Assembly (NCBI GenBank): GCA_963836005.1
Contig: CAWIHS010000004.1
Span: 574,290-638,289 of the forward strand
Reading direction: 5' to 3'
Origin: CAWIHS01 sp963836005
GTDB lineage: Bacteria; Pseudomonadota; Gammaproteobacteria; GRL18
Length of the DNA: 64,000 bases
Shown: positions 56,521-64,000 of the stretch, one piece after another
Position numbering within the stretch: position 1 is the first letter of the stretch
Layout of the letters: the number at the start of each line of letters is the position of its first letter
The notes under the pieces: model-generated
Seen by the model: only the letters and a program-made list of their open reading frames with translations
Databases searched by the model: none
What the model was told of the DNA's origin: nothing
Program-made: the position numbers and the translations under genes

Positions 56521-57096
56521 GTGAAACGACTACTACCCATGGTTAACAAAATTGAATTCCTGTCGTTACCCGCTCTTATTGTGGGCAGTTTATGGATCAT
56601 ACTCGTTTTAGGTTCACTTTTTATAAATCTTTCTATTATTGAGCAGAATATCCTAATTTTAGCTAATGAACGAGGTCAGTCATTTTTTCGCCTGATTGAA
56701 ATAACACGTTTATGGAATGCCAACCATGGTGGTCTGTATGCTCCTGTTAGTCAAAAAAACCAGCCCAACCCCTATCTTAAAGTACCTGACCGAGATGTAA
56801 CAACCAATAGTGGTAGCCAACTGACAAAAATAAATCCCGCCTATATGACCCGACAACTATCTGAACTAGCCACACAGCACAATGGCGTACAATTTCACAT
56901 TACCAGTTTTAACCCTATTCGCCCTGAAAATAAACCTGATGGCTGGGAACGTCAAAACCTGTTTTCCTTTGAACAAGGTATACAAGAAAGCACTGCAGGG
57001 GCTTTGATAAAAGACTACTGGAAGAGTGGCATCGTGCTCAACGTGACGCATATCCTCTTAGCTTGTTAATGATCGATGTTGATTTTTTTAAAGCAT
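56521..57096 (+). pseudogene. DUF3365 sensor / GGDEF protein, internally deleted and truncated
   Basis: From GTG at 56521 there is an N-terminal membrane helix and a DUF3365 (Tll0287-like) sensor domain (QLSELATQHNGVQFHITSFN; PIRPENKPDGWERQNLFSFE). Just after EQGIQESTAGA the frame changes. In another frame 57003-57096 reads FDKRLLEEWHRAQRDAYPLS then LLMIDVDFFKAL, which is the start of a GGDEF diguanylate cyclase domain. The heme-binding CxxCH part of the sensor, any linker and the GGDEF catalytic core are missing. The remnant ends where an unrelated minus-strand fragment begins. Confidence 0.75.
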
Positions 57097-57099
57097 TGC

Positions 57100-57430
57100 C
57101 TTCACCGGCCGGGAGAATGGACGGTGTTTGTGTCTTCGGCCAATAGAGGCGCATCACGAGGTAAATAGGCGCGTTTGGTGCCGGCAGACCATTCGCTTCC
57201 TTCTCTTTACCGGGCGAATCTTTCTGAATGTAGAGTGTCAGCGAACCGTCTTCGTTCTTGTTCATCTTTGGCAGCATCGGTGGGTAGATGAGGTAACGAT
57301 TGATAGGATTCTTGTTCAGGAGCTGCGTTTTGCCGTCGTAAATGGTCACAGACCACAAAGCATTCACGGGCGGCAGTTGGCCAGCTGGGTAGGGTGAGCG
57401 TATAAGTTGTAGAAAACCTGGCCAGTCATC
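57100..57430 (-). pseudogene. C-terminal fragment of a DUF1254/DUF1214 protein
   Basis: Read on the minus strand: FSTTYTLTLP, then after a one-base shift AGQLPPVNALWSVTIYDGKT, LLNKNPINRYLIYPPMLPKM, GSLTLYIQKDSPGKEKEANG and VMRLYWPKTQTPSILPAGEG. This is the conserved DUF1214 C-terminal domain of DUF1254 proteins. The rest of the gene is absent. Its end abuts the GGDEF remnant at about 57100. Confidence 0.75.
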
Positions 57431-57758
57431 GTCTATGACAACCAGACTCGCTCGATGGTCCAGACCGATCAGCCGTTCCCCAGCGTCAGCAGCCAGACCA
57501 GGGATCTGCTCCTCAACAAGGACGGCTCGGTAGATATTTACTTCGGGCCCAGCGCTCCGGAAGGTAAGAAAACAATTGGCTACAGACGAACTCCGGCAAA
57601 GGCTGGTTCATGATCCTTTGCCTCTACGGTCCACTTGGGCCATGTTTGATAAAACGTGGAAGCCGGGTGAGATTGAGCTGCTTAAACAGGGCATTCGCCA
57701 GTTAACGACCGCTTGTAGCGTAAGAGGGAACACCTTACTGCTGCAAACGGGGTGTTAA
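57415..57758 (+). pseudogene. Second DUF1214 C-terminal fragment, opposite strand
   Basis: The plus strand reads KTWPVIVYDNQTRSMVQTDQ, PFPSVSSQTRDLLLNKDGSV and DIYFGPSAPEGKK. After a shift it reads WLQTNSGKGWFMILCLYGPL, and after another FDKTWKPGEIELLKQGIRQL. It belongs to a different DUF1254 subfamily from the neighbouring minus-strand fragment. At least two frameshifts are present. Two tail fragments back to back point to repeated recombination here. Confidence 0.75.
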
Positions 57759-57877
57759 TGAATCAGTGTAAATTGTCAATTTTGGAGATAGCACTAATTC
57801 GAAGTGGTGACACCGAGTGACAGAATGCCTGGTTAGCACAACTAGATATACCTGCAAATAACCTTGCATGTAAAAAA

Positions 57878-58444
57878 TTATTGTGCAGACTTTTTACCTG
57901 TAACAGTGATTGCGGTTGCTTCAGTATGTGTGATCACAACCTTGTCCCCGACCTTAACCATTCTCAAATTTTCGGGATATTTAGCAGGAAAGACTTCTGT
58001 ATCACCATCAGCATCTTTCAGAGTAACCGTATTGTTGGTTAAATCAATCGCTTCAATAGTTGACACAAAAACTATTCTATTTGCATACATAGCACCAGGT
58101 TTTTGACCCTGGTCTGCTTCACCAAATGCCGCTTCAACCATATTTTCAGCATCATGCGTACCTGGAGCATAAGCGGCCACATGAATACCTTCAGCATAGG
58201 TTAATGTGACGGTGTCACCCAGTTCAACCTGATCAAAATTTTGGACATCTTTGGGTACATCAATTTTTCTTGCATAGCCATTCTTGTCTTTAAGTCTTAC
58301 CCAGTGTTTTTCATGGTCAACGTAAATAACTTCCAGTTGTTCCTGGAGTGTGACTGAATCTCCATAGCTGATCTTGGTCTCTGAATAGGCAAAATTACTA
58401 AATAATGCCGTTAAAAAGCTAAAAACTAATAGGTTAATTTTCAT
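57878..58444 (-). CDS. Exported beta-rich protein of unknown function
   Basis: The 188-residue product has a signal peptide (1-21, cleavage after AYS). The mature protein has two similar beta-rich halves, each built around a hydrophobic-x-V-G-D-x-V-x-x-T-Y/H strand: VELGDTVTLTYAEGIHVAAY and MVKVGDKVVITHTEATAITV. This suggests a duplicated OB- or SH3-like fold in the periplasm. I do not recognise the family. AGGAAATGATCA precedes the ATG. Confidence 0.65.
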   Translation of the reverse strand: MKINLLVFSFLTALFSNFAYSETKISYGDSVTLQEQLEVIYVDHEKHWVRLKDKNGYARKIDVPKDVQNFDQVELGDTVTLTYAEGIHVAAYAPGTHDAENMVEAAFGEADQGQKPGAMYANRIVFVSTIEAIDLTNNTVTLKDADGDTEVFPAKYPENLRMVKVGDKVVITHTEATAITVTGKKSAQ

Positions 58445-59079
58445 TGATCATTTCCTCTTTGTTATATAATTAAAGTTATACTCATCTATAACTTTAGTCT
58501 TTTTTTTCATTATCACAAGAATTCAGGATAAAATTACGTTCCATTAGCTTTTTGATCGCTAAATTATGCCTTCGCTTTGTGTCAAATTTAAGCTGTAGAA
58601 ATGACTATAACTGGGTTATTAATTGTGCAAATAAACAGCATAAAATTACCCACAGGCATCATATATCAATATAAGTGCATTTTTTAACTCATGAAAAACA
58701 CATCCATATCATTTAACCTAAAACCCTGGCAGAAACATTGTCACAGCAAGCCTTGAGTAGTATTATCTATATCAAAGGATATCATACAAACTCAATATAT
58801 AGGCTAGTCAACCCTTAAAAACGTAACTTCTCAATAAGTCCGTGCAAAATCCCCTCCCTCTATCAGGGGGAGGGTTAGGGTGGGGGTTAAGTTCTTGATT
58901 AAACACATTACCCCCATCCTGGCCTTCCCCCTTAAAAGGGGAAGGAACTTGAACTGCACGGACTTATTGAGAAGTTACGAAAATAATTTCTATATTATTG
59001 AATTTAAATATGATTTAAGCTATAAAAAGAACTCAATTATAAATGTATAACGGGACGAAAGGTCTCGTTAATAACACTG
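58445..59079. other. Intergenic region with a family-2 element
   Basis: No gene is seen in this 635-base stretch. It contains the family-2 element at 58823-58978. A short hairpin, AACGGGAC/GTCTCGTT, lies near 59049-59070, just before the start of the integron cassette. No attI-like site or integrase gene is visible. Confidence 0.5.
58823..58978. mobile_element. Family-2 miniature element, second copy
   Basis: Perfect 24-base inverted termini (beginning GTAACTTCTCAATAAGTCC) enclose the same GGGGGAGGGTTAGGGTGGGGG-type and CCCCCATCCTGGCCTTCCCC tracts as at 193-348. No matching 8-bp flanks are evident, so this copy may have lost one end's flank by recombination. Confidence 0.88.
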
Positions 59080-59460
59080 TTAGGTTGCGATAGGTTTAAT
59101 GATTTTTATAATAGAGGTGACATTATGGAGATAACAGGATTAATTATATTTTTGGCAATTGGTGCCATAGCAGGATGGTTGGCTGGAACTTTGATGAAAG
59201 GTGGTGGTTTTGGTCTAGTCGGTAACATTGTTATTGGTGTAATAGGTGCAGTATTAGGTGGCTTTGTATTTAGTCTGCTAGGTATCTCAGCGGGAGGATT
59301 AATTGGATCAATCGTTACAGCGACTGCTGGCGCGGCCTTATTGCTATTCATTGTCGGCATAATAAAAAAGGCATAGCAACCTAACAAGGCCAATTAACAC
59401 GGACATTTTAAAGCCACGCCGCTGTGCTATGTGGCTTTAAAACTCCGACTATTGGTGGCG
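59080..59460 (+). mobile_element. Integron gene cassette carrying a YeaQ/GlsB-family gene
   Basis: The cassette begins at GTTAGGT (59079-59085, consensus GTTRRRY), with the break after G. It carries one gene in the forward direction and ends inside an attC site. The R'' core ACCTAAC (59379-59385) is the exact reverse complement of the cassette's own first core GTTAGGT, as expected when the cassette circle closes. One short promoterless gene plus attC is the standard cassette layout. No integrase or attI is in the window. Confidence 0.8.
59125..59376 (+). CDS. GlsB/YeaQ/YmgE-family small membrane protein
   Basis: The 83-residue protein has three glycine-rich membrane helices (LIIFLAIGAIAGWLAGTLM; GNIVIGVIGAVLGGFVFSLL; ATAGAALLLFIVGIIKKA), the typical pattern of the transglycosylase-associated/GlsB family linked to stress response. 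GAGGTG precedes the ATG at seven bases. It is the gene of an integron cassette, and its stop lies three bases before the attC R'' core. Confidence 0.9.
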   Translation: MEITGLIIFLAIGAIAGWLAGTLMKGGGFGLVGNIVIGVIGAVLGGFVFSLLGISAGGLIGSIVTATAGAALLLFIVGIIKKA

Positions 59461-59466
59461 TTAGCT
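59379..59466 (+). other. attC recombination site
   Basis: This 88-base imperfect palindrome has R'' ACCTAAC (59379-59385) and R' GTTAGCT (59460-59466). The inner L boxes pair as CCAAT (59390-59394) with ATTGG (59451-59455). Further paired segments are CGGA/TCCG and a perfect 12-bp stem, TTTTAAAGCCAC with GTGGCTTTAAAA (59406-59417 and 59431-59442), around a 13-base terminal loop. Order, core sequences and folding match integron attC sites. Confidence 0.8.
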
Positions 59467-59482
59467 TTATAAAAAAAGAAAG

Positions 59483-59875
59483 ATGGAAATATACACATTA
59501 ACTATTTCATTCCCTTACGATGAAGATGAACAGCCTTGGTCTAGAACCATTGAGGTTAAAGAAGATTTCACATTAGTAAAACTACATAAATATATTCAAG
59601 CCATTGTAGAATTTGATGATGACCATCTGTATGAGTTTTTTATAGGTAAAACCCCTAGAAATAGAGCATCTTCAGTTCCAAAAAGAACTCAACTGAATGA
59701 GATATATCCGTTAAAGGGCTATAAACTATATTATCTATTTGATTTTGGGGATAGCTGGTTATTTGAAATAAAAAAATCCAGAAAGAAAAAAATAGAAAAC
59801 AAAAAAATAAAATATCCGCTGATAATTGAATCGACAGGAGTTAACCCTGAGCAATATCCTGAGTATGAAGATTAA
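59483..59875 (+). CDS. pRiA4b ORF-3-like protein in a second cassette
   Basis: The 130-residue protein belongs to the plasmid pRiA4b ORF-3 / IS1096 TnpR-like family: TLTISFPYDEDEQPWSRTIE at the start, a DHLYEFFIG segment, YLFDFGDSWLFEI, and the ending GVNPEQYPEYED. The function is unknown; such genes are frequent in integron cassettes and on plasmids. It starts 17 bases after the attC R' core, so it is the gene of the next cassette. That cassette's own attC is missing: after the stop only AGCTAA (59879-59884), six of the seven expected core bases, remains before a family-3 element. Confidence 0.82.
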   Translation: MEIYTLTISFPYDEDEQPWSRTIEVKEDFTLVKLHKYIQAIVEFDDDHLYEFFIGKTPRNRASSVPKRTQLNEIYPLKGYKLYYLFDFGDSWLFEIKKSRKKKIENKKIKYPLIIESTGVNPEQYPEYED

Positions 59876-59892
59876 AAAAGCTAAAAATGTAT

Positions 59893-60194
59893 TATAGGTA
59901 GGTACTTAAGCAAAATCAGGTGCGGATAATCGAGTATTTGTTGACCCACATGGACGACTTCGGCTCCTGCCTCTCGCATGCATTTCCACCATCCATGGTG
60001 GTCAAGTGGGAAATGCAGGTTATGCATGGAGCAATTACCTGCCCAGAAGACGCCGTAAATACTTCCATGTAGGCTTTTTATAGCCGTCCATGGCTATAAA
60101 AACTTGACCTACATGGATGTAGGGAATGCAGATTATGCAGGAGCAATCATCTGTCTTCCACAAACACTCAATTATCCTTAAGTACCTACGTATG
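59893..60194. mobile_element. Family-3 miniature element, no target duplication
   Basis: The ends are TATAGGTAGGTACTTAAG and CTTAAGTACCTACGTATG. The interior has CATGGACGACTTCGGCTCC, CCACCATCCATGGTGG, AGAAGACGCCGTAAATAC and the TTTTATAGCC/GGCTATAAAA hairpin. The flanks (AAAAATGTAT and AAGGACCAAT) do not match, so the element joins two different sequences. On the left is the truncated cassette; on the right its last three bases, ATG, are the apparent transposase start. Confidence 0.8.
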
Positions 60195-61470
60195 AAGGAC
60201 CAATTGATGGTACTTCCACAAAAATCCAATCACCCAACGGGTGAACAACTCCCTGCAACCAGAAATCCACTGTCTGAAGCAGTTGAAGTGGATACTTTTG
60301 CCGGAAAACTCCATATTGAGTGGGATCCCAATGCCACAGTAACTCCCATGGGCCAGCTGCCATTTTTTATCCAGTTTTTGAAGTTAGGAGGCCGTTTTGA
60401 TCCTTGGGTCAGAGATTGTCCATTGTCTTATCTAAGTAATAACGCCCCTAAAAAAGTCAATATCCTGGGTTCACTCTTTCTGTCAATTTTATCAGGGCAC
60501 AAACGCTATGCCCATATCACGAGTCTGATGAGTGACCAGGTAAATTCCAGGTTACTGGGTATCCAAAGTAGTCAGTGATGATTCTGCTCGCAGAGGCTTA
60601 CAAAAGATTGATGAAAAAGCAGGCATAGAGTGGTTACAAAACCATTTACAATCCTGTTATGAACCGTTATTAACAACGCCCTGGATATTAGATGTTGATG
60701 TCACAGTAAAACCACTTTATGGTCACCAGCAGGGAGCAAAGATGGGTTATAACCCACAAAAACCCGGAAAGCCTTCTCATACCTATCATACTTACATGAT
60801 GTCCAACTTACGTCTGGTGTTAGAGGTTGAAGTGCAATCAGTTGATCAATCGAATTCATGTCATTCTATGCCCGGTTTAATTTCTGTGCTGCATCGATTA
60901 CCTGCTAATGGAAAACCGGCCTTTGTGCGAGGAGATAGTGCCTGGGGAACTGATAACGTAATGACGCAACTGGAAGAGCTCGAACAAAATTATTTGTTCA
61001 AACTAAAAAAATCAAAAAATGTTAAGGAGCTCATATACAAGCATCATTGTTTAGGTGAATGGTATTACCTGAATAAGGAATGGGAAGCAAAAGAGGATGA
61101 CATACAGTTGCAGGGCTGGGAAAAAGAACGCCGTGTAGTTATTGTCAGAAGACGCTTATCCAGTGACAATATTATTGGCTTTGAATCTCAAAATCAATTG
61201 CAACAACAGCTGGCATTGGTTGATGGACCTGAAGACATAAGAGCTTATGAATACTCTGTTCTGATCACTGACTTAGAAGACGATCTGGTCACCATTTTTC
61301 ATCATTACCGTGACCGGGCAGACTGTGAAAATAATTTTGATGAAATGAAAATGAATGCGCCGCAGTTAAGTTCTTATGAATGTTGGAGTCATATTTTAGC
61401 TAAAGCAATGGAGAAATTTAAGGTTAATTTGAGGTGCGATAAGTTTATGGAATTGCCTGCATCTGCGTAG
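60192..61470 (+). pseudogene. DDE transposase (IS1380/IS4-like), frameshifted and altered at the C-terminus
   Basis: The first part (60192 to about 60560) reads VEVDTFAGKLHIEWDPNATV, GQLPFFIQFLKLGGRFDPWV and HKRYAHITSLMSDQVN. A shift of one frame near 60565 is followed by VVSDDSARRGLQKIDEKAGI, WILDVDVTVKPLYGHQQGAK (with the catalytic Asp), GYNPQKPGKPSHTYHTYMM, FVRGDSAWGTDNVM and YRDRADCENNFDEMK (with the catalytic Glu). After DEMK the usual family ending is replaced by unrelated residues up to a stop at 61470. The frameshift and lost end make it inactive. Confidence 0.8.
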
Positions 61471-61827
61471 CACGAAAATTACCGAGAATTGAGGTGATTT
61501 TATGCTGGACTGAACGTCATGGCAGGTTTAACTGATGATTTTAGGGTGAACACTTAGGGTAAAAAGACGATACGCCAATGTGTGGACAAGTTCAGGTGTT
61601 CATGATGGATCAAAATCGGTGTTCACCATCAGCAGAATACGCAATTGAGTAGTGTTTTCTGAAATAATCCGGTCTATTGTGCATGATCTTAATCAACAAA
61701 CTAAGTCGATTTTGATTTATAGGTTGTAAAATATCATTGCATTGCCTATCATTTTATACGAAGCAGCGTGACACTCGTGCATCCTTGCGTGATTTAGGAT
61801 GCCTTAAATTGATAAGAGGAACCAACA
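61471..61827. other. Intergenic region, unassigned
   Basis: This 357-base region follows the transposase remnant. I see no coding region, RNA gene or known repeat. TGGATCAAAATCGGTGTTCACC and AGGGTGAACACTTAGGG look like insertion-sequence debris but cannot be assigned. GAGGAACCAACA just before 61828 may be the ribosome-binding site of the rhodanese gene. Confidence 0.4.
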
Positions 61828-62424
61828 ATGAACACAAAATGGCTGTCGAGCCTCACCGTTGCCACCATCCTGCTAGCTTCTACGATGACACTCGCTGCAC
61901 CCGGGCACAGTCAACTTCCCGAACGCAAACAAACCACCCTTGGTCTCTATATGACCGCCGCGCAGGCCTACGAAAAGTGGACAGCCACACCGGACAAGGT
62001 GACGATCATCGACGTGCGGACACCTGAGGAATATGCCTTCGTTGGCCACCCGGAGATGGCGTTGAACATCCCCTTTGCTTTTGTGACCTATCAGAGAAAG
62101 GGCGGCAAAACCGAATACGGCCCGAAGATGAATCCGGACTTTGTTGCCGAGGTCAAAAAACTGGCCGGGCTGACCGACACCCTGCTGGTCATGTGCCGGT
62201 CAGGTGACCGCAGTGCCAAGGCAGTCAACGATCTCGCAGCAGCCGGATTTAAAAACGCCTACACTATCACTGATGGATTTGAAGGCGATAAGGTGAAGGA
62301 CCCAGAAAGCGTCTTTAACGGGAAGAGGATGAGGAATGGCTGGAAAAACTCGGTCCCCTGGGTCTATGACATTGATCCAGAGAAAATCATCCTCAAAGAA
62401 TACGCAACCAAGCAAACACAATAG
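61828..62424 (+). CDS. Exported rhodanese-like protein
   Basis: The 198-residue protein has a signal peptide (about 1-23). The rhodanese domain shows TIIDVRTPEEYAFVGHPEMA near residues 50-70 and the active-site loop LLVMCRSGDRSAKAVND with Cys123. Cys-x4-Arg/Ser loops of this kind carry sulfane sulfur. The C-terminal tail (NGWKNSVPWVYDIDPEKI) is seen in periplasmic single-domain forms. One 60-base line inside the gene (62161-62220) has 41 G/C bases, far above the surrounding genes, so it was probably acquired. It precedes the DszB-like gene by 163 bases. Confidence 0.85.
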   Translation: MNTKWLSSLTVATILLASTMTLAAPGHSQLPERKQTTLGLYMTAAQAYEKWTATPDKVTIIDVRTPEEYAFVGHPEMALNIPFAFVTYQRKGGKTEYGPKMNPDFVAEVKKLAGLTDTLLVMCRSGDRSAKAVNDLAAAGFKNAYTITDGFEGDKVKDPESVFNGKRMRNGWKNSVPWVYDIDPEKIILKEYATKQTQ

Positions 62425-62587
62425 TAGAAGTGAGGTACGCGTGGATTTATATCCGGCCATGCTATTGAGCTGGTGACGCCCCCGTGCAGTGAATAAGGTT
62501 TACCCAGAGCCGCTATTCGAGAATAGTCATCTTCATCGCAAGATGATGATCTATGAGAAATGAAGATAATATAAGAGAGTATAAAAC

Positions 62588-63994
62588 ATGGCTACATCAA
62601 AAAAGAAAACGAGCACAAAAAAGACGGCAGCAGACGTTTCAGCTCAGATGAACTTGACAGACGGGCTGGCGCTGATTGCTCAGCTACTAGCGGATAAACC
62701 TCACTTGAAAGAGGACCTTGGTGAAATTGCTGAGCTGGTTGCTGGCAAGTCCCCTAAGAAAGAAGAAGCGAAGCCTAAGGCCAGTGCAGCAAAAAAAGCT
62801 GCGGCTTCCACCAAAGCAATGAAAACTACAACTTTAAAAAATACAAAACTGAACACGGTAAAATTGAACTGGAAAGAGGTGTGGTACACGAATTGCCCAC
62901 TCATTTCCGCCAGCAACGTCGACCAGGAGTTGGGTTGGACCCGGGAGGAGTTCAAAAAGCTCGGCGTGAAATATGAATATTTCCGAAACACCCGTGAGAA
63001 CGACTTCTACCCCCACTATATCCATAATCTCGACAATCTTATCCGCTTTGGCGGCCTGTTTCCGGCCATCCAGGTTCACGCGGACATTCGCAAGATGCGG
63101 CTGCTCGGAGTGACGCACGCCCCACACGAGGGCGGTTGCATGCTGGTGCGCTCCCGGGACGACATCTATCGCATGAGTGATTTGAAAGGCAAAAAGATAG
63201 GGCTGTCCAAAAGTTTAAACCAGATCAAGAACGACTGGTGGCGCGTCCAGGAGCACCAGGGCATCGAACTGATGCTGCGGTTGAACGACATGACTATGGA
63301 CGACATCGAACTCGTCGAGTTCCCCTACCCGGATGACTGGTACAACGATCCCAAGATGCTCGACCCCCTGGTTAATCCGTCTGACTTGTGGCTGCAGCGT
63401 GACCACAAGCGCGACCTGGCCTTTCGTCCCTTGGAGACCGCACTGGAACAGGGCCTCATCGATGCCTGCTATACTCAGAGCAAGCCCTTGCAGCAGCTCT
63501 CGGAGGCGACGGGCAAGTTCAAGGCCATCGAAGACCTGTCAAAGTATCCGGACTGGACCCTGCAGGTAGCCAACATCCCTGCCGCCATCACCTGTACCGA
63601 GGAGATGGCCGAAAAACATCCCGAACTCGTCGTTGCCTATATGAAAGGCATGATCAGGGTGGGACGCTGGGCCAACGAGCACAAGCACGCCGCGGCGGCC
63701 ATCCTCGACCGACAGACGTTCTACCTGGACGTCGAGCATACCTACCGAGGCATCAAGAACATGGACATCGTGCCCAACCTGTCGCCCCAGAACATGGTCT
63801 CCGTTGAGATCGGCAAGGACTTCATGTTCAGCCATGGCTACATCAAAAAGGACTTCGACGTGAACGAGTGGGCCGCGCCGGAGTTCCTGGAGCAGGCCGC
63901 GCGAGAATTGCTTGAAGACGAGTGGCAGATGAGAACCACTGCAAAACTGCCCAAGACAGCTGCGCCGCTGGCAAAAGGAAAGCGGCTCGGCTAG
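62588..63994 (+). CDS. DszB-like desulfinase / NMT1-type protein with Lys/Ala-rich N-terminal extension
   Basis: The 468-residue protein has about 95 N-terminal residues rich in Lys, Ala and Thr (SKKKTSTKKTAADVS; PKKEEAKPKASAAKKAAAS), with no signal peptide. The rest follows 2'-hydroxybiphenyl-2-sulfinate desulfinase (DszB). There is a nucleophile-type Cys103 in WYTNCPLISASN, an Arg-x-Gly-Gly at 153-156 (RFGG) where DszB has its catalytic Arg70-x-x-Gly73, then LLGVTHAPHEGGCMLVRS and DLKGKKIGLSKS. DszB splits sulfite from aromatic sulfinates. The fold is shared with periplasmic NMT1-type binding proteins, so a binding role is the alternative, but the Cys and RxGG favour an enzyme. The core is G+C-rich (34 of 60 at 63421-63480) while the linker is A-rich (18 of 60 at 62821-62880). 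Confidence 0.75.
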   Translation: MATSKKKTSTKKTAADVSAQMNLTDGLALIAQLLADKPHLKEDLGEIAELVAGKSPKKEEAKPKASAAKKAAASTKAMKTTTLKNTKLNTVKLNWKEVWYTNCPLISASNVDQELGWTREEFKKLGVKYEYFRNTRENDFYPHYIHNLDNLIRFGGLFPAIQVHADIRKMRLLGVTHAPHEGGCMLVRSRDDIYRMSDLKGKKIGLSKSLNQIKNDWWRVQEHQGIELMLRLNDMTMDDIELVEFPYPDDWYNDPKMLDPLVNPSDLWLQRDHKRDLAFRPLETALEQGLIDACYTQSKPLQQLSEATGKFKAIEDLSKYPDWTLQVANIPAAITCTEEMAEKHPELVVAYMKGMIRVGRWANEHKHAAAAILDRQTFYLDVEHTYRGIKNMDIVPNLSPQNMVSVEIGKDFMFSHGYIKKDFDVNEWAAPEFLEQAARELLEDEWQMRTTAKLPKTAAPLAKGKRLG

Positions 63995-64000
63995 TCTGCA

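Noticed and set aside
1..64000. tRNA, rRNA or riboswitch genes
   Set aside because: Scanning by eye for tRNA arm sequences and common riboswitch cores found none. A covariance search would be needed to exclude divergent ones.

Overview
The window is a stretch of chromosome from a gammaproteobacterium with a moderately AT-rich genome (about 40-45% G+C by eye, not computed). The best markers are tamAB, prfC-rimI, a tex gene and the ilvBHC-pssA-leuA block. Pyruvate:ferredoxin oxidoreductase, NorE/NorF-type proteins, a hemerythrin and a DszB-like desulfinase suggest a metabolically versatile aquatic or sediment organism, for example a sulfur oxidiser or methanotroph relative. The order cannot be fixed from this sequence.

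Layout. 0-4.2 kb: a decayed IS110 element and one secreted acidic-repeat protein between perfect inverted 51-bp repeats, with miniature transposable elements. 4.2-10.7 kb: a tightly overlapped TAXI receptor-tamA-tamB operon bracketed by two same-orientation miniature elements. 11.4-16 kb: a four-gene pyruvate:ferredoxin oxidoreductase operon ending in an FAD/Fe-S flavoprotein. 16.2-21.2 kb: small envelope proteins, mostly lipoproteins. 21.3-26.8 kb: gltS (-), norE-norF, a hemerythrin-like protein and a second acetolactate synthase (-), with two tandem-repeat arrays around norEF. 27-33 kb: dinG (-), a membrane-anchored CheY-like protein and tex. 33.8-48.7 kb: an ordinary housekeeping block (ilvBHC, pssA, leuA, a divergent uracil-DNA glycosylase, rimI, prfC, a dienelactone hydrolase, an M32 carboxypeptidase, an MscS channel, cysZ). 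48.7-50.2 kb: a frameshifted sugar kinase. 50.7-55.8 kb: cusBA metal efflux without an outer-membrane partner. 56.5-64 kb: an accessory zone with truncated genes, integron gene cassettes with a recognisable attC, a decayed transposase, and a G+C-rich pair made of a rhodanese and a DszB-like desulfinase with an unusual N-terminal extension.

The strongest unexpected signals lie between the genes. At least five families of miniature inverted-repeat elements can be recognised, several with intact target duplications (8 bp for two families with GTAA-type ends, 10 bp for a third, 5 bp for a fourth). Two clear nested insertions are present. Families with different termini share the same interior blocks and the same style of ATCC-looped hairpin. 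One of these elements abuts and appears to have cut off the attC of the second integron cassette.

Genes that plausibly work together are TAXI-TamA-TamB (envelope), PorG-PorA-PorB-flavoprotein (pyruvate oxidation with ferredoxin/NAD(P) electron transfer), IlvB-IlvH-IlvC-LeuA (branched-chain amino acids), NorE-NorF with hemerythrin (NO/O2 chemistry), CusB-CusA with a Cys/His periplasmic protein (Cu/Ag), and possibly rhodanese with the desulfinase (organosulfur).
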